64,000 nt of DNA, taken from an uncultured Flavihumibacter sp. (GTDB lineage Bacteria; Bacteroidota; Bacteroidia; Chitinophagales; Chitinophagaceae). Shown piece after piece: positions 56,189 to 64,000 of the stretch. The stretch is taken from positions 124,001 through 188,000 of the forward strand of contig CABHOY010000019.1 of NCBI GenBank assembly GCA_902168105.1. The letters are read 5' to 3'. The notes under the pieces are model-generated. The model was not told the origin of the DNA and did not search any database. It worked only from the letters and a program-made list of their open reading frames with translations. The translations under genes and the position numbers were made by a program. Position 1 is the stretch's first letter. Each line of letters starts with the position of its first letter.

Positions 56189-57046
56189 ATGAAACAAACA
56201 GTCTTGATCACCGGAGCTTCCTCCGGTATAGGGAGAGCTACGTCCCTGCATTTTGTAAAACAAGGATGGAACGTCATTGCAACAATGCGCAGCCCGGAAA
56301 AGGAAACTGAATTCATCCGTGACCCGAATATCTTCGTAACCCGGTTGGAAGTGACCGATCAGGCATCCATTCAGTCGGCTATACAGAGGGGCATAGAGAA
56401 GTTCGGACGGATAGACGCACTGGTCAACAATGCCGGTTACGGACAACAGGGGCTTTTCGAAGCAGTGACACCTCAGAAGGTACAAGCCCAGTTCGATACT
56501 AACGTATTTGGGGTAATGAACGTTACGAGGGCTATGCTGCCACATTTCAGAAGTAATCAGGCAGGCGTTATTCTAAATGTATCATCCGGAGCGGGCCGTG
56601 TTACTACCCCGCTGCTGACCATTTACGCCGCTTCTAAATTCGCCCTGGAAGGGTTTACGGAATCGCTGGCCTACGAGCTGGACTCCCAGCATATCAAAGT
56701 AAAAATGGTTGAACCAGGCTTCATTCCTACCCCATTTTATGAAAGGGCGAATGAAGAATTCGCAGCTGATCCCTCACTGGCAGACTACAAGGCGTTCTCT
56801 GAAGAAATGGCCGAATTTTTCAAATCGTTTGAAGGAGGAAATTTATTCAGCGCTGAAGATGTAGCAGGCATTATCTTCAAAGCAGTAACAGATGATAATC
56901 ACCAGCTGCGTTACATAGCAGGCCCCGACCTGGAACCTCTGTTCGAGATCCGTAATACCAAACCTGATCAGGAGTATGTGGACACCCTGCGGAAACTGTT
57001 CATGCCTAAAGGTTTTGCTGACAGTAACTCCCTGGCAAGACCTTAA
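56189..57046 (+). CDS. Short-chain dehydrogenase/reductase
   Basis: A 285-residue classical SDR: cofactor motif TGASSGIGRA (residues 8-17), NNAGYGQQG, catalytic Ser in LNVSSGAGRV and the YAASK pair. The longer C-terminus (PGFIPTPFYERANEEFAADP) is seen in SDRs often regulated by an adjacent AraC protein. Cytoplasmic, NADP(H) likely; substrate unknown. It follows the AraC gene by 15 bp, so the two form a unit. Confidence 0.9.
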   Translation: MKQTVLITGASSGIGRATSLHFVKQGWNVIATMRSPEKETEFIRDPNIFVTRLEVTDQASIQSAIQRGIEKFGRIDALVNNAGYGQQGLFEAVTPQKVQAQFDTNVFGVMNVTRAMLPHFRSNQAGVILNVSSGAGRVTTPLLTIYAASKFALEGFTESLAYELDSQHIKVKMVEPGFIPTPFYERANEEFAADPSLADYKAFSEEMAEFFKSFEGGNLFSAEDVAGIIFKAVTDDNHQLRYIAGPDLEPLFEIRNTKPDQEYVDTLRKLFMPKGFADSNSLARP

Positions 57047-57346
57047 AGTGCGCCCGTTCGGGAAGCGTTGAAGGAAAGATATGAAAGTCATAAAAACAGC
57101 GGATGTCTCATAAAATAAAATGAGATATCCGCTGTTTTATCAACGCCATTCACCCCAAATTATAAGCCCGTTTACACTCCGCACATTCTTCAGTTCATAT
57201 AACAGCGTACTATGCTATTGCGCATCCTATACATAATGGGCAATATCTGCTACAGGCTTATCATTTTACAAAAGCCTCGCCCCGACGGACAGCGACTATC
57301 ACATTACGGTACAGTGTTAGCATGAGGATAAAAAAATTAATTACTT
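57047..57346. other. 300-bp intergenic region with terminator hairpin
   Basis: It holds the hairpin at 57093-57138 and the promoter region of the DUF892/catalase unit. I see no gene or other motif in it. Confidence 0.5.
57093..57138 (+). terminator. Long hairpin after the SDR gene
   Basis: A 19-base left arm (AAAACAGCGGAT-g-TCTCAT) pairs with ATGAGA-t-ATCCGCTGTTTT with a single mismatch around an 8-base AT loop; T-run at the end. Confidence 0.85.
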
Positions 57347-57907
57347 ATGGCAAAAGCTTCATCCATTTCCAAAAAAACAGCGAAGTCAGCTGACACTGCA
57401 TCCACTCCTGTATCAGATTCCCGTCTGAAAGAATTCTTCTGTGAAGAGTTAAAAGACATTTACTGGGCAGAAAATCACATTGCAAAATCATTGCCCAAAA
57501 TGAAGAAATCAGCGACTACGCCCGAGTTGCAGACGGCATTTGAAGATCATCTGCAGGTAACGTTAGGTCATATCAGCCGCCTGGAACAGATATTTGAACT
57601 GCTGGGCAAACCGGTGAGAGGTAAAAAATGTGACGCGATCGAAGGCATTGTGCTGGAAGGTGAATCCATCATTGCCGATACCGAAGCAGGAACTGCCACC
57701 AGGGATGTCGGACTGATCCTCGCCGCGCAAAAGGTAGAGCATTATGAGATCGCCACATACGGCGGACTGGCGCAACTAGCCACTACTCTCGGCCTGACAG
57801 ACGCTGCTTCACTCCTGGAGGCGACGCTGGCGGAAGAGAAGGAATCAGACGTACTGCTGACCGAAATAGCAGAAAACAATATCAATTACGAAGCTGCAGA
57901 AGAATAG
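57347..57907 (+). CDS. DUF892 (YciE/YciF-type) ferritin-like protein
   Basis: A 186-residue protein. After a basic, Ser/Thr/Ala-rich start (MAKASSISKKTAKSADTAST) comes the DUF892 four-helix bundle: RLKEFFCEELKDIYWAENHIAKSLPKM with several Glu/His metal-ligand candidates, then FEDHLQVTLGHISRLEQIFE, and AAQKVEHYEIATYGGLAQL near the C-terminus. YciF-like proteins are stress-induced and of uncertain catalytic role. It precedes the large catalase by 40 bp and is probably co-expressed with it. Confidence 0.87.
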   Translation: MAKASSISKKTAKSADTASTPVSDSRLKEFFCEELKDIYWAENHIAKSLPKMKKSATTPELQTAFEDHLQVTLGHISRLEQIFELLGKPVRGKKCDAIEGIVLEGESIIADTEAGTATRDVGLILAAQKVEHYEIATYGGLAQLATTLGLTDAASLLEATLAEEKESDVLLTEIAENNINYEAAEE

Positions 57908-57947
57908 TCCTTCCAACCTTATCTGACAACTATAAAAACACTAAACC

Positions 57948-60131
57948 ATGCCGGGTAAAAAGACCACCAAAGTTCTTGAAGAAAACAAAAAGATTGCTGA
58001 ACTGTCCCCCAATAAAGAAGAAAGTACCGGAGAGATCATTACCACCAATACCGGTGTAAAGATCAATGACGATCATAATTCGCTGAAAGCCGGTGAACGT
58101 GGTCCGACATTGATGGAGGATTTTATTTTCCGTGAAAAGATCACACACTTTGACCACGAACGTATCCCGGAACGTGTAGTGCATGCACGTGGTTCAGGGG
58201 CACATGGTGTGTTCCAGGTTTATGAATCGATGGAAAAATATACAAAGGCCGGTTTCCTGACAGATACATCGCGTGAAACACCTGTCTTTGTAAGATTCTC
58301 TACAGTAGCAGGTTCAAGAGGTTCTACCGACCTGCCGCGAGACGTCAGAGGATTTGCAGTTAAGTTCTATACCGAAGAGGGCATTTTTGATCTTGTAGGT
58401 AACAACATGCCTGTATTTTTCATACAGGACGCTATTAAATTCCCGGACCTCATTCATGCCGTAAAACCGGAACAACATAATGAAATACCACAGGCGGCGT
58501 CCGCACATGATACCTTCTGGGATTTCATTTCCCTCATGCCGGAATCGACCCATATGATCATGTGGTTGATGAGCGACAGGGCCATTCCCCGCAGCCTCCG
58601 CATGATGGAAGGATTTGGCGTACATACGTTCCGGTTGGTGAATGCGAATAACGAAAGCTGCTTTGTAAAGTTCCATTGGAAACCTTTACTTGGCGTACAT
58701 TCTGTAGCGTGGGACGAGGCGCAGAAGATCTCGGGGAAAGACCCTGATTTTCACAGGCGTGACCTGTGGGAAGCGATTGAAAGCGGTAATTTTCCTGAAT
58801 GGGAATTAGGGGTACAGATCGTTCCTGAAGCAGACGAACATAAGTTTGATTTTGACCTGCTGGACTCTACCAAGATCATTCCGGAAGAACTGGTGCCTGT
58901 GCAGCGGATCGGTAAAATGACCCTGAACAGGAACCCCGACAATTTCTTTGCCGAGACAGAGCAGGTAGCGTTCCACATCGGACATGTAGTGCCAGGTATA
59001 GATTTTACGAATGACCCGTTGTTGCAGGGACGTCTTTTCTCTTACACGGATACCCAGTTAATACGTCTGGGCGGCCCTAATTTCCAGGAGATTCCCATCA
59101 ATCGCCCCATCAACCCGGTACATAATAATCAGCGGGACGGATATATGCGGCAAACCATTAACCGTGGCAGGACTGCGTATAGCCCTAATTCACTTCGCGG
59201 AGGAGACCCTGCACAGGCGAAAGCAGCAGAAGGCGGGTTCACTTCTTACACAGAAAGAATTGATGCCGTCAAGATCAGGGAAAGGAGCCGCAGTTTCTTT
59301 GATCATTTCAGTCAGGCCACCCTATTTTACAACAGTCAGTCAGATCCGGAGAAACAGCATATCGTTGATGCGCTACGCTTCGAATTAGGTAAGGTAGATA
59401 CGGTGGAGATCAGGCAACGCATGATAGGCATACTTACGCAGGTAGATAAAGACCTGGCCAGCCAGGTAGCATATGGCCTGGGACTGGAAGTACCGGAAGA
59501 ACCGGAAAAGCCCATTAATCACAGCGTTCCCGCCGATGCCGATCCTGCAAAATATGAACCTTTTCCACCGAAAACACCGGTACCGGATATTTCAGCGCCG
59601 TTAAGTATGGCCAATACAGTAAAAGACAGTATCAAAACCAGAAAGATTGCGCTGCTGGCGGCAGACGGGGTAGACGCAGCGTCACTTACGACCGTGAAGA
59701 AGGCGCTGGAAGCAGCAGGCGCCATTGCGGAAGTAGTAGCGCCGCACCTGGGCGATATTATTGCGGCGGACGATACACTGATACCGGTGGTCAAAAGTTT
59801 CCTGACGGCGGCTTCTGTATTTTATGATGCCATATATGTTCCTTCAGGTTCGAACAGCGTTGCTACACTGGAAGCGGATGCAGATGCCGTACATTTCCTG
59901 AATGAAGCATACAGACATTGTAAAGCTATAGCAGCACATGCGGGAGCGGTACAGGTATTGGAGGCTACGTATTTTTTCAAAAAATTACCGGAGGATAAAT
60001 CTGAAGGATCAGCGTTGATGGAAGGTGTTATTGTGAGTGACGATGCGACCGGATTGGCAAACACATTCATAAAGGCCATTGCGCAACATCGTTTCTGGGA
60101 GCGTGAGAAACCACGCCGGGTGCCTGCATGA
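57948..60131 (+). CDS. katE: Large-subunit catalase, HPII type
   Basis: A 727-residue heme catalase, which breaks down hydrogen peroxide. The distal histidine is His79 in RVVHARGSGAHG, the distal asparagine Asn152 in LVGNNMPVFF, and the proximal heme tyrosine Tyr366 in RLFSYTDTQLIRLGGPNF; the spacings equal those of E. coli HPII (128, 201, 415). The C-terminal 150 residues form the DJ-1/PfpI-like domain of large catalases (RKIALLAADGVDAASLTTVK, VPSGSNSVATLEADAD). The order DUF892 then katE suggests a stress-response unit. A perfect 10-bp hairpin follows. Confidence 0.95.
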   Translation: MPGKKTTKVLEENKKIAELSPNKEESTGEIITTNTGVKINDDHNSLKAGERGPTLMEDFIFREKITHFDHERIPERVVHARGSGAHGVFQVYESMEKYTKAGFLTDTSRETPVFVRFSTVAGSRGSTDLPRDVRGFAVKFYTEEGIFDLVGNNMPVFFIQDAIKFPDLIHAVKPEQHNEIPQAASAHDTFWDFISLMPESTHMIMWLMSDRAIPRSLRMMEGFGVHTFRLVNANNESCFVKFHWKPLLGVHSVAWDEAQKISGKDPDFHRRDLWEAIESGNFPEWELGVQIVPEADEHKFDFDLLDSTKIIPEELVPVQRIGKMTLNRNPDNFFAETEQVAFHIGHVVPGIDFTNDPLLQGRLFSYTDTQLIRLGGPNFQEIPINRPINPVHNNQRDGYMRQTINRGRTAYSPNSLRGGDPAQAKAAEGGFTSYTERIDAVKIRERSRSFFDHFSQATLFYNSQSDPEKQHIVDALRFELGKVDTVEIRQRMIGILTQVDKDLASQVAYGLGLEVPEEPEKPINHSVPADADPAKYEPFPPKTPVPDISAPLSMANTVKDSIKTRKIALLAADGVDAASLTTVKKALEAAGAIAEVVAPHLGDIIAADDTLIPVVKSFLTAASVFYDAIYVPSGSNSVATLEADADAVHFLNEAYRHCKAIAAHAGAVQVLEATYFFKKLPEDKSEGSALMEGVIVSDDATGLANTFIKAIAQHRFWEREKPRRVPA

Positions 60132-60554
60132 TCTCTTGTTTGGTTGGATGGCAGCGGGTCCACACACCCGCTGCCCTTCATCTAGGTCCTTCAACAAAAA
60201 TACAATCTGGGGTTTGGCAAAAATGGCCACGATTTCCCGTGGTAGATACTATGTTAATACTATAAAGACGGTTAAAATATTGCTGGTAATTTTTTACTTG
60301 TGATATCGGAGTATACATGCCATTCTACATAAAGCATTGTTTATTAACAATCTTTAGGAATAATTAAAGCAGCTATATACCTCTAACATTCTTCTCCAAG
60401 GGCTTTCAAAATCACACTGCAAAATTAGTCATGAAGTCAGCGAAAAAAATCCCGGAAAACAGGGGTTTTCCCAGGGAGGCCCTATTGATACTTTTACAAA
60501 GGAAAAATAATAAGAATATGTATCTCAAATAATTATATATTTCCACCCTGATTT
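60132..60554. other. 423-bp intergenic region
   Basis: It contains the catalase terminator and an AT-rich leader for the kinase gene. I see no RNA gene or further ORF I would support. Confidence 0.5.
60150..60175 (+). terminator. Hairpin after katE
   Basis: GGCAGCGGGT (60150-60159) and ACCCGCTGCC (60166-60175) pair perfectly over 10 bp around a 6-base loop. Confidence 0.8.
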
Positions 60555-62552
60555 ATGTCCATGAGAATACCTATACTTATCGTCCTACTATGTATAACTA
60601 CCCCGTTATACGCCCAGACCCGTAATAACGTGAGTCAGAAAATGATTGCTCAACGAGGGGCTTCCGACGCAGTATCATCCGAATTATATATCAGGCTGGC
60701 CAGAAAGCTGCCTTTGAGAGATAGTGTACAGGCGCTGAAATATTTTCAGCAGGCATTGCAACTGGAAGAGAAGAGTGAGAGTAAACTAGGCATCGCACGT
60801 ACTTACCTGGCAATAGGCGCCTGGTTCAATACCATCAATAATTTCCGGGAGGCAGAAAAACACCTGCTCATTGCCAGGGAAGATATCATGAAAGATACCA
60901 GCCGTGAAGCCCGTATGCTAACGGCTATGATAAAGATCAATCTTGCGGAGGTATTGGGAAATGAGGGACAAACACAATTGCAGACGGAAGAATATCTGCA
61001 AACAATACCCTTGCTTGAGAAAATGAACGCGATCCCCGAGCTGAATGCCACCTATGAAAGCCTGGGAAATATCTTCTTTAATAAATCACAGTATAAAACT
61101 GCTATCACATATTATTATAAAAGTCTGACCAGCTATGAAGACCCGGCCCGCTATAACCATCTGATAGCCAGCAGGCATCTTAGCCTCGCAAGCTGTATGT
61201 ATCACCTGGACAGCCTTCAGAATATGGAAAGCCATCTGATGGAAGCCAAAGCAAAGTTGGACAAGACCGGCGTGGACTCTATTGATATCTGGGCGGACTA
61301 TTATTATCATCAGGGCTTACTGGATGTGAAACATCAGTTGTACCATCACGCAGCCAGTATGTTTTACAGCGGCTTGTTCATTGCGCGCAGGCTTAACTAC
61401 AACGTGGCCATCTGCAATAACCTGTACTCGCTGGCAAAACTCTTTGAAAGACAGGGACAATATGACAAAGCCATGAAGGCGATGGAAGAATACGGACACC
61501 TGTCTTATACGCTGAAGGATTTTCCATTCCGTTTACATGCCCTGGACCTGATGGCCGAACTGTCGTTCAAGCAACACTATCCGGATGATGCATATAAATA
61601 CCTGCGGAAGTACATCATACTTGCTGACAGTTTACAGGAACGGGAAGTAACGGAGAAGATCCATGAACTGGAAGCACATTACCAGTCTTCCGAAAAAGAG
61701 AACCGTATCATGCAGTTGCAGCATGAGAACGAGCGCCAGGAATTCGCCCTGCAGAAGAACCGGCTGTTGATCTCGCTGATGGTAGTGATCATGTTATCAT
61801 TGCTGGTCGTGGCAGCACTCAGCTATCTGTTTTACCGCAACGGCCGCAAACTGCTGGAGCAACAGCGACAGCTACACGAATTTGAGGTGGAACGCATCCG
61901 TCAGGAGCATAAGATATCTCTCCTCTCGGCTATGCTGGAAGGACAGGAAAAAGAACGTACAAGACTGGCGCGTGACCTGCATGATGGATTAGGCGGATTA
62001 CTTTCAGGTATTAAACTGGAGTTATCTACCGTAACGCCGTCCCAAACCACAGTATACAGGCAATCGCTCATTCAGAACACGCTGCAGCGACTGGACGGAG
62101 CAATGGATGAATTACGTCGTATTGCCCGCAGCATGATGCCTGAGATCCTAATTAAATATGGTCTTGGAGAGGCTACTGTTGAATATTGCAGAGGATTGAA
62201 AAAGACGGGAACAGATAATATCATTTGCCAGGTGTTCAATTTTCAGGCAGATATGGAACATACCCGGCAGGTAGTATTATACCGCATTATGCAGGAACTG
62301 GTGAACAATGCGGTCAAACATGCAGAGGCCTCGCAGATATTAGTGCTGTTGCAACAAACTGACCACACATTGTTCCTCACCGTTGAAGATGACGGAAAAG
62401 GATTTGATACGACCACAGGCAATAAACTTAAAGGAGCCGGTCTGGCGAATATCGAAGCGCGCGTGGAATTCCTGGGCGGCAAGATCGATATACAGTCCGA
62501 ACCTGGTACAGGCACGGCCATTACAATAGAATGTGCAACATCCATTAATTAG
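60555..62552 (+). CDS. TPR-containing sensor histidine kinase (HisKA_3, NarX-like core)
   Basis: A 665-residue kinase. Signal peptide (ends PLYAQ, residue 21), a periplasmic region of about seven TPR units up to residue 360 (for example YLAIGAWFNTINNFREAEKH, IASRHLSLASCMYHL), a coiled coil, one transmembrane helix (about 403-427), then HisKA_3 with phosphoacceptor His476 in LARDLHDGLGG, and a HATPase_c domain with NNAVKHAEAS, VEDDGKGFD and GAGLANIEARV. It pairs with the LuxR-type regulator 22 bp downstream. The ligand sensed by the TPR region is unknown. Confidence 0.92.
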   Translation: MSMRIPILIVLLCITTPLYAQTRNNVSQKMIAQRGASDAVSSELYIRLARKLPLRDSVQALKYFQQALQLEEKSESKLGIARTYLAIGAWFNTINNFREAEKHLLIAREDIMKDTSREARMLTAMIKINLAEVLGNEGQTQLQTEEYLQTIPLLEKMNAIPELNATYESLGNIFFNKSQYKTAITYYYKSLTSYEDPARYNHLIASRHLSLASCMYHLDSLQNMESHLMEAKAKLDKTGVDSIDIWADYYYHQGLLDVKHQLYHHAASMFYSGLFIARRLNYNVAICNNLYSLAKLFERQGQYDKAMKAMEEYGHLSYTLKDFPFRLHALDLMAELSFKQHYPDDAYKYLRKYIILADSLQEREVTEKIHELEAHYQSSEKENRIMQLQHENERQEFALQKNRLLISLMVVIMLSLLVVAALSYLFYRNGRKLLEQQRQLHEFEVERIRQEHKISLLSAMLEGQEKERTRLARDLHDGLGGLLSGIKLELSTVTPSQTTVYRQSLIQNTLQRLDGAMDELRRIARSMMPEILIKYGLGEATVEYCRGLKKTGTDNIICQVFNFQADMEHTRQVVLYRIMQELVNNAVKHAEASQILVLLQQTDHTLFLTVEDDGKGFDTTTGNKLKGAGLANIEARVEFLGGKIDIQSEPGTGTAITIECATSIN

Positions 62553-62574
62553 TTAAACGTAATTGAAAGAAGTT

Positions 62575-63198
62575 ATGATCAAAGTAATAGTGGTAGAAGA
62601 TCACCCTATCATGGTAGAAGGTTTGAAAAACATCCTGCGAAGTGATGCAGGAATAGAACTGAACGGCGATTATGGGGATGGTAAAAGTGTATTACAGGCA
62701 TTGGAAAAAGGGCAGCCGGACGTAATACTGATGGATGTGAACCTTCCGGACATCAGCGGTGTGACGCTTTGCGGGGAAGTTAAAAAGAAATATGAAGATG
62801 TTAAGATCATTGCGCTGAGCATACATGATGAACAACCTGTCATACACAGTATGTTGCAGAACGGAGCAAGCGGGTATGTGCTGAAGAATGCACTGGGCAA
62901 TGAGATCATCCGGGCTATTTATGCCATTATGGATGGGGAGGAATACCTGTGCAGCAGTACGAAAGAAGCGTTGAAGAATGCTGATATGGAACTGCTGAAA
63001 GCCATACCACGTATCACCCGCAGGGAAAAAGAGATCCTGCAGCTGATCGGCAAGGGATTAACCACCATGCAGATAGCGGACCAATTGTTCATCAGTACGC
63101 ATACGGTGGAAAGTCACCGCAAGAACCTGATGGAGAAATTCGGGGTAAATAATACGACTTCCGTCGTGAAACTGGCATCAGAATACAAACTGCTTTAG
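62575..63198 (+). CDS. LuxR/NarL-family response regulator
   Basis: A 207-residue regulator from the ATG at 62575 (a TTG at 62563 would add four residues). Receiver domain with acidic pocket VVEDH, phosphoacceptor Asp54 in ILMDVNLPD, and Lys in GYVLKNAL; then a LuxR-type helix-turn-helix (TRREKEILQLIGKGLTTMQI, STHTVESHRKNLMEKFG). It is the cognate partner of the upstream kinase. Its last 4 bp overlap the convergent Crp/Fnr gene. Confidence 0.93.
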   Translation: MIKVIVVEDHPIMVEGLKNILRSDAGIELNGDYGDGKSVLQALEKGQPDVILMDVNLPDISGVTLCGEVKKKYEDVKIIALSIHDEQPVIHSMLQNGASGYVLKNALGNEIIRAIYAIMDGEEYLCSSTKEALKNADMELLKAIPRITRREKEILQLIGKGLTTMQIADQLFISTHTVESHRKNLMEKFGVNNTTSVVKLASEYKLL

Positions 63199-63887
63199 CC
63201 TGCTTCCGCTTCCAGGACCTGTAACCGGGCGGGATCTATTACGGCCATACTTTTGCCGGAGATAACGATGATCTTTTCCTGTATCAGTTCACTCATTACA
63301 CGGAAAGCCGTTTCATAGGTCGTACCGGTGTAAGACGCCAGGTCCTGGCGACTGAGTGTCATATTAATATAGCCATCATCGTTGGCGCCGAACTTTTCCA
63401 GGAGGATAAGCAAGGCATGGGCGATACGGCCCTTTACAGGCATATGCACGAGATTGCGCATATTCTTTTCTGACTCCTGTAATTCACTGGCATAGAACAT
63501 CATGAGCGCATGCAGGAAATCATGATTGACTTTAAGAGTAGCCTGGAAAAAGGCCAGGTCAATAAAACAACCGTCAACCGGTTCCAGTGCAGTCGCCGAC
63601 ACAGGATACACCATCTCACTGCCCACGCCCCTGTGCCCGACAATATCACCTTCTTTGGCAAAGCGCACGATCAGTTCTTTGCCTTCACCCCAATGCTTGT
63701 GCACTTTTACTTTACCTGCATTCACGAAGTAGATCCCATTTACCGGCTCTCCTTCCCGGAAGAGCATCTGACCTTTCTTTAATGTAAAACTTTGTCTATG
63801 TGTCGAAATGGCTGGCTTCCATGCAGGAATACACAACTTACATAACATACAGGATTGCAGATCGCAACCATGTTTATCTTTCTTCAT
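63195..63887 (-). CDS. Crp/Fnr-family regulator with FNR-like cysteines
   Basis: A 230-residue protein from the ATG at 63887 (a TTG at 63896 gives three more residues). Cyclic-nucleotide-binding-like domain (about 30-130) and a winged helix (LSRQDLASYTGTTYETAFRVMSEL). Cys8, Cys13, Cys16 and Cys19 cluster at the N-terminus, and Cys107 in EPVDGCFIDLAF aligns with Cys122 of E. coli FNR (ETSMVCEIPFE), so an oxygen- or NO-sensitive [4Fe-4S] cluster is plausible. The recognition helix keeps the E and R of the ExxxR pattern (ETAFR). It overlaps the 3' end of cobA by 14 bp on the same strand. Confidence 0.88.
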   Translation of the reverse strand: MKKDKHGCDLQSCMLCKLCIPAWKPAISTHRQSFTLKKGQMLFREGEPVNGIYFVNAGKVKVHKHWGEGKELIVRFAKEGDIVGHRGVGSEMVYPVSATALEPVDGCFIDLAFFQATLKVNHDFLHALMMFYASELQESEKNMRNLVHMPVKGRIAHALLILLEKFGANDDGYINMTLSRQDLASYTGTTYETAFRVMSELIQEKIIVISGKSMAVIDPARLQVLEAEAG

Positions 63888-64000
63888 GCCTGTCAATTAA
63901 TTGCTGCACCGTTCCGGTCATGTCCTTCAGGTCCACCACTTTCCCTACCACTATTACTGCCGGGTTAGACATGCCGGCATGCTGCGCTTTAAATAGGATA
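63874..64000 (-). CDS. cobA: Uroporphyrinogen-III C-methyltransferase (3' end only)
   Basis: The last 41 codons of a gene entering from the right edge. The visible residues FKAQHAGMSNPAVIVVGKVV match the C-terminal strand of SUMT/CobA enzymes, which make precorrin-2 for siroheme or cobalamin. Cobalamin or siroheme use cannot be separated from this fragment. The Crp/Fnr gene overlaps its end by 14 bp, so the two are probably coupled and linked to nitrite or sulfite assimilation. Confidence 0.7.
   Translation of the reverse strand, partial: ILFKAQHAGMSNPAVIVVGKVVDLKDMTGTVQQLIDRHEER

Overview
The window looks like a chromosome segment of a Bacteroidota member close to Chitinophaga (family Chitinophagaceae). 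This rests on the large FtsX/MacB permeases, the DUF5686 and AsmA envelope proteins, lipoproteins with acidic linkers, several start regions preceded by a TAnnTTTG promoter element, a sphingolipid pathway, and a wide carbohydrate and stress repertoire. I saw no rRNA, tRNA, CRISPR array, insertion sequence or prophage. The edges cut two genes: an ABC permease at the left and a SUMT-type uroporphyrinogen methyltransferase (cobA) at the right.

Layout. 1-8 kb: ABC permeases, an SDR with an AraC regulator, quinone-dependent pyruvate oxidase (poxB) with a PfpI-AraC regulator, and a DHFR-like reductase. 8-16 kb: a mannose operon on the minus strand (GH38 alpha-mannosidase, type I phosphomannose isomerase, MFS sugar porter, ROK kinase), divergent from a GntR regulator with two near-identical candidate operators between them. 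16-35 kb: mixed single genes, namely a beta-helix protein followed by the decayed tail of a berberine-bridge-type oxidase, a PKD protein, twin beta-barrels, a DraRnl-type RNA ligase, bioA, twin PAP2 phosphatases, a GH18 lipoprotein, an Upf1/IGHMBP2-like helicase, a sulfite-oxidase-like protein, and a Clp_N-TPR protein.

35.4-46.4 kb holds the most striking system: ten tightly packed minus-strand genes that together appear to encode de novo inositol-phosphoceramide synthesis. Serine palmitoyltransferase, a GNAT acyltransferase (candidate ceramide synthase) and an extended SDR (candidate 3-ketosphinganine reductase) would make the ceramide. A fatty-acid hydroxylase would hydroxylate it. Inositol-3-phosphate synthase, a CDP-alcohol phosphotransferase fused to a DUF4833-like domain and a PgpA-like phosphatase would make phosphatidylinositol. 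An Aur1-like PAP2 protein would join the two. A GtrA-like membrane protein and a DUF5686 outer-membrane protein sit inside the operon and may handle lipid transport. A perfect 18-bp LacI-type palindrome lies just upstream of the first gene.

47-64 kb: two paralogous WP-rich secreted proteins, a perfect 94-bp palindrome built from 11-bp tandem units, an ECF sigma factor with a membrane partner, a large AsmA-like protein, an AraC/SDR pair, a DUF892 protein with a large KatE catalase, a TPR histidine kinase with its LuxR-type regulator, and a Crp/Fnr regulator whose cysteines resemble those of FNR, placed just after cobA.
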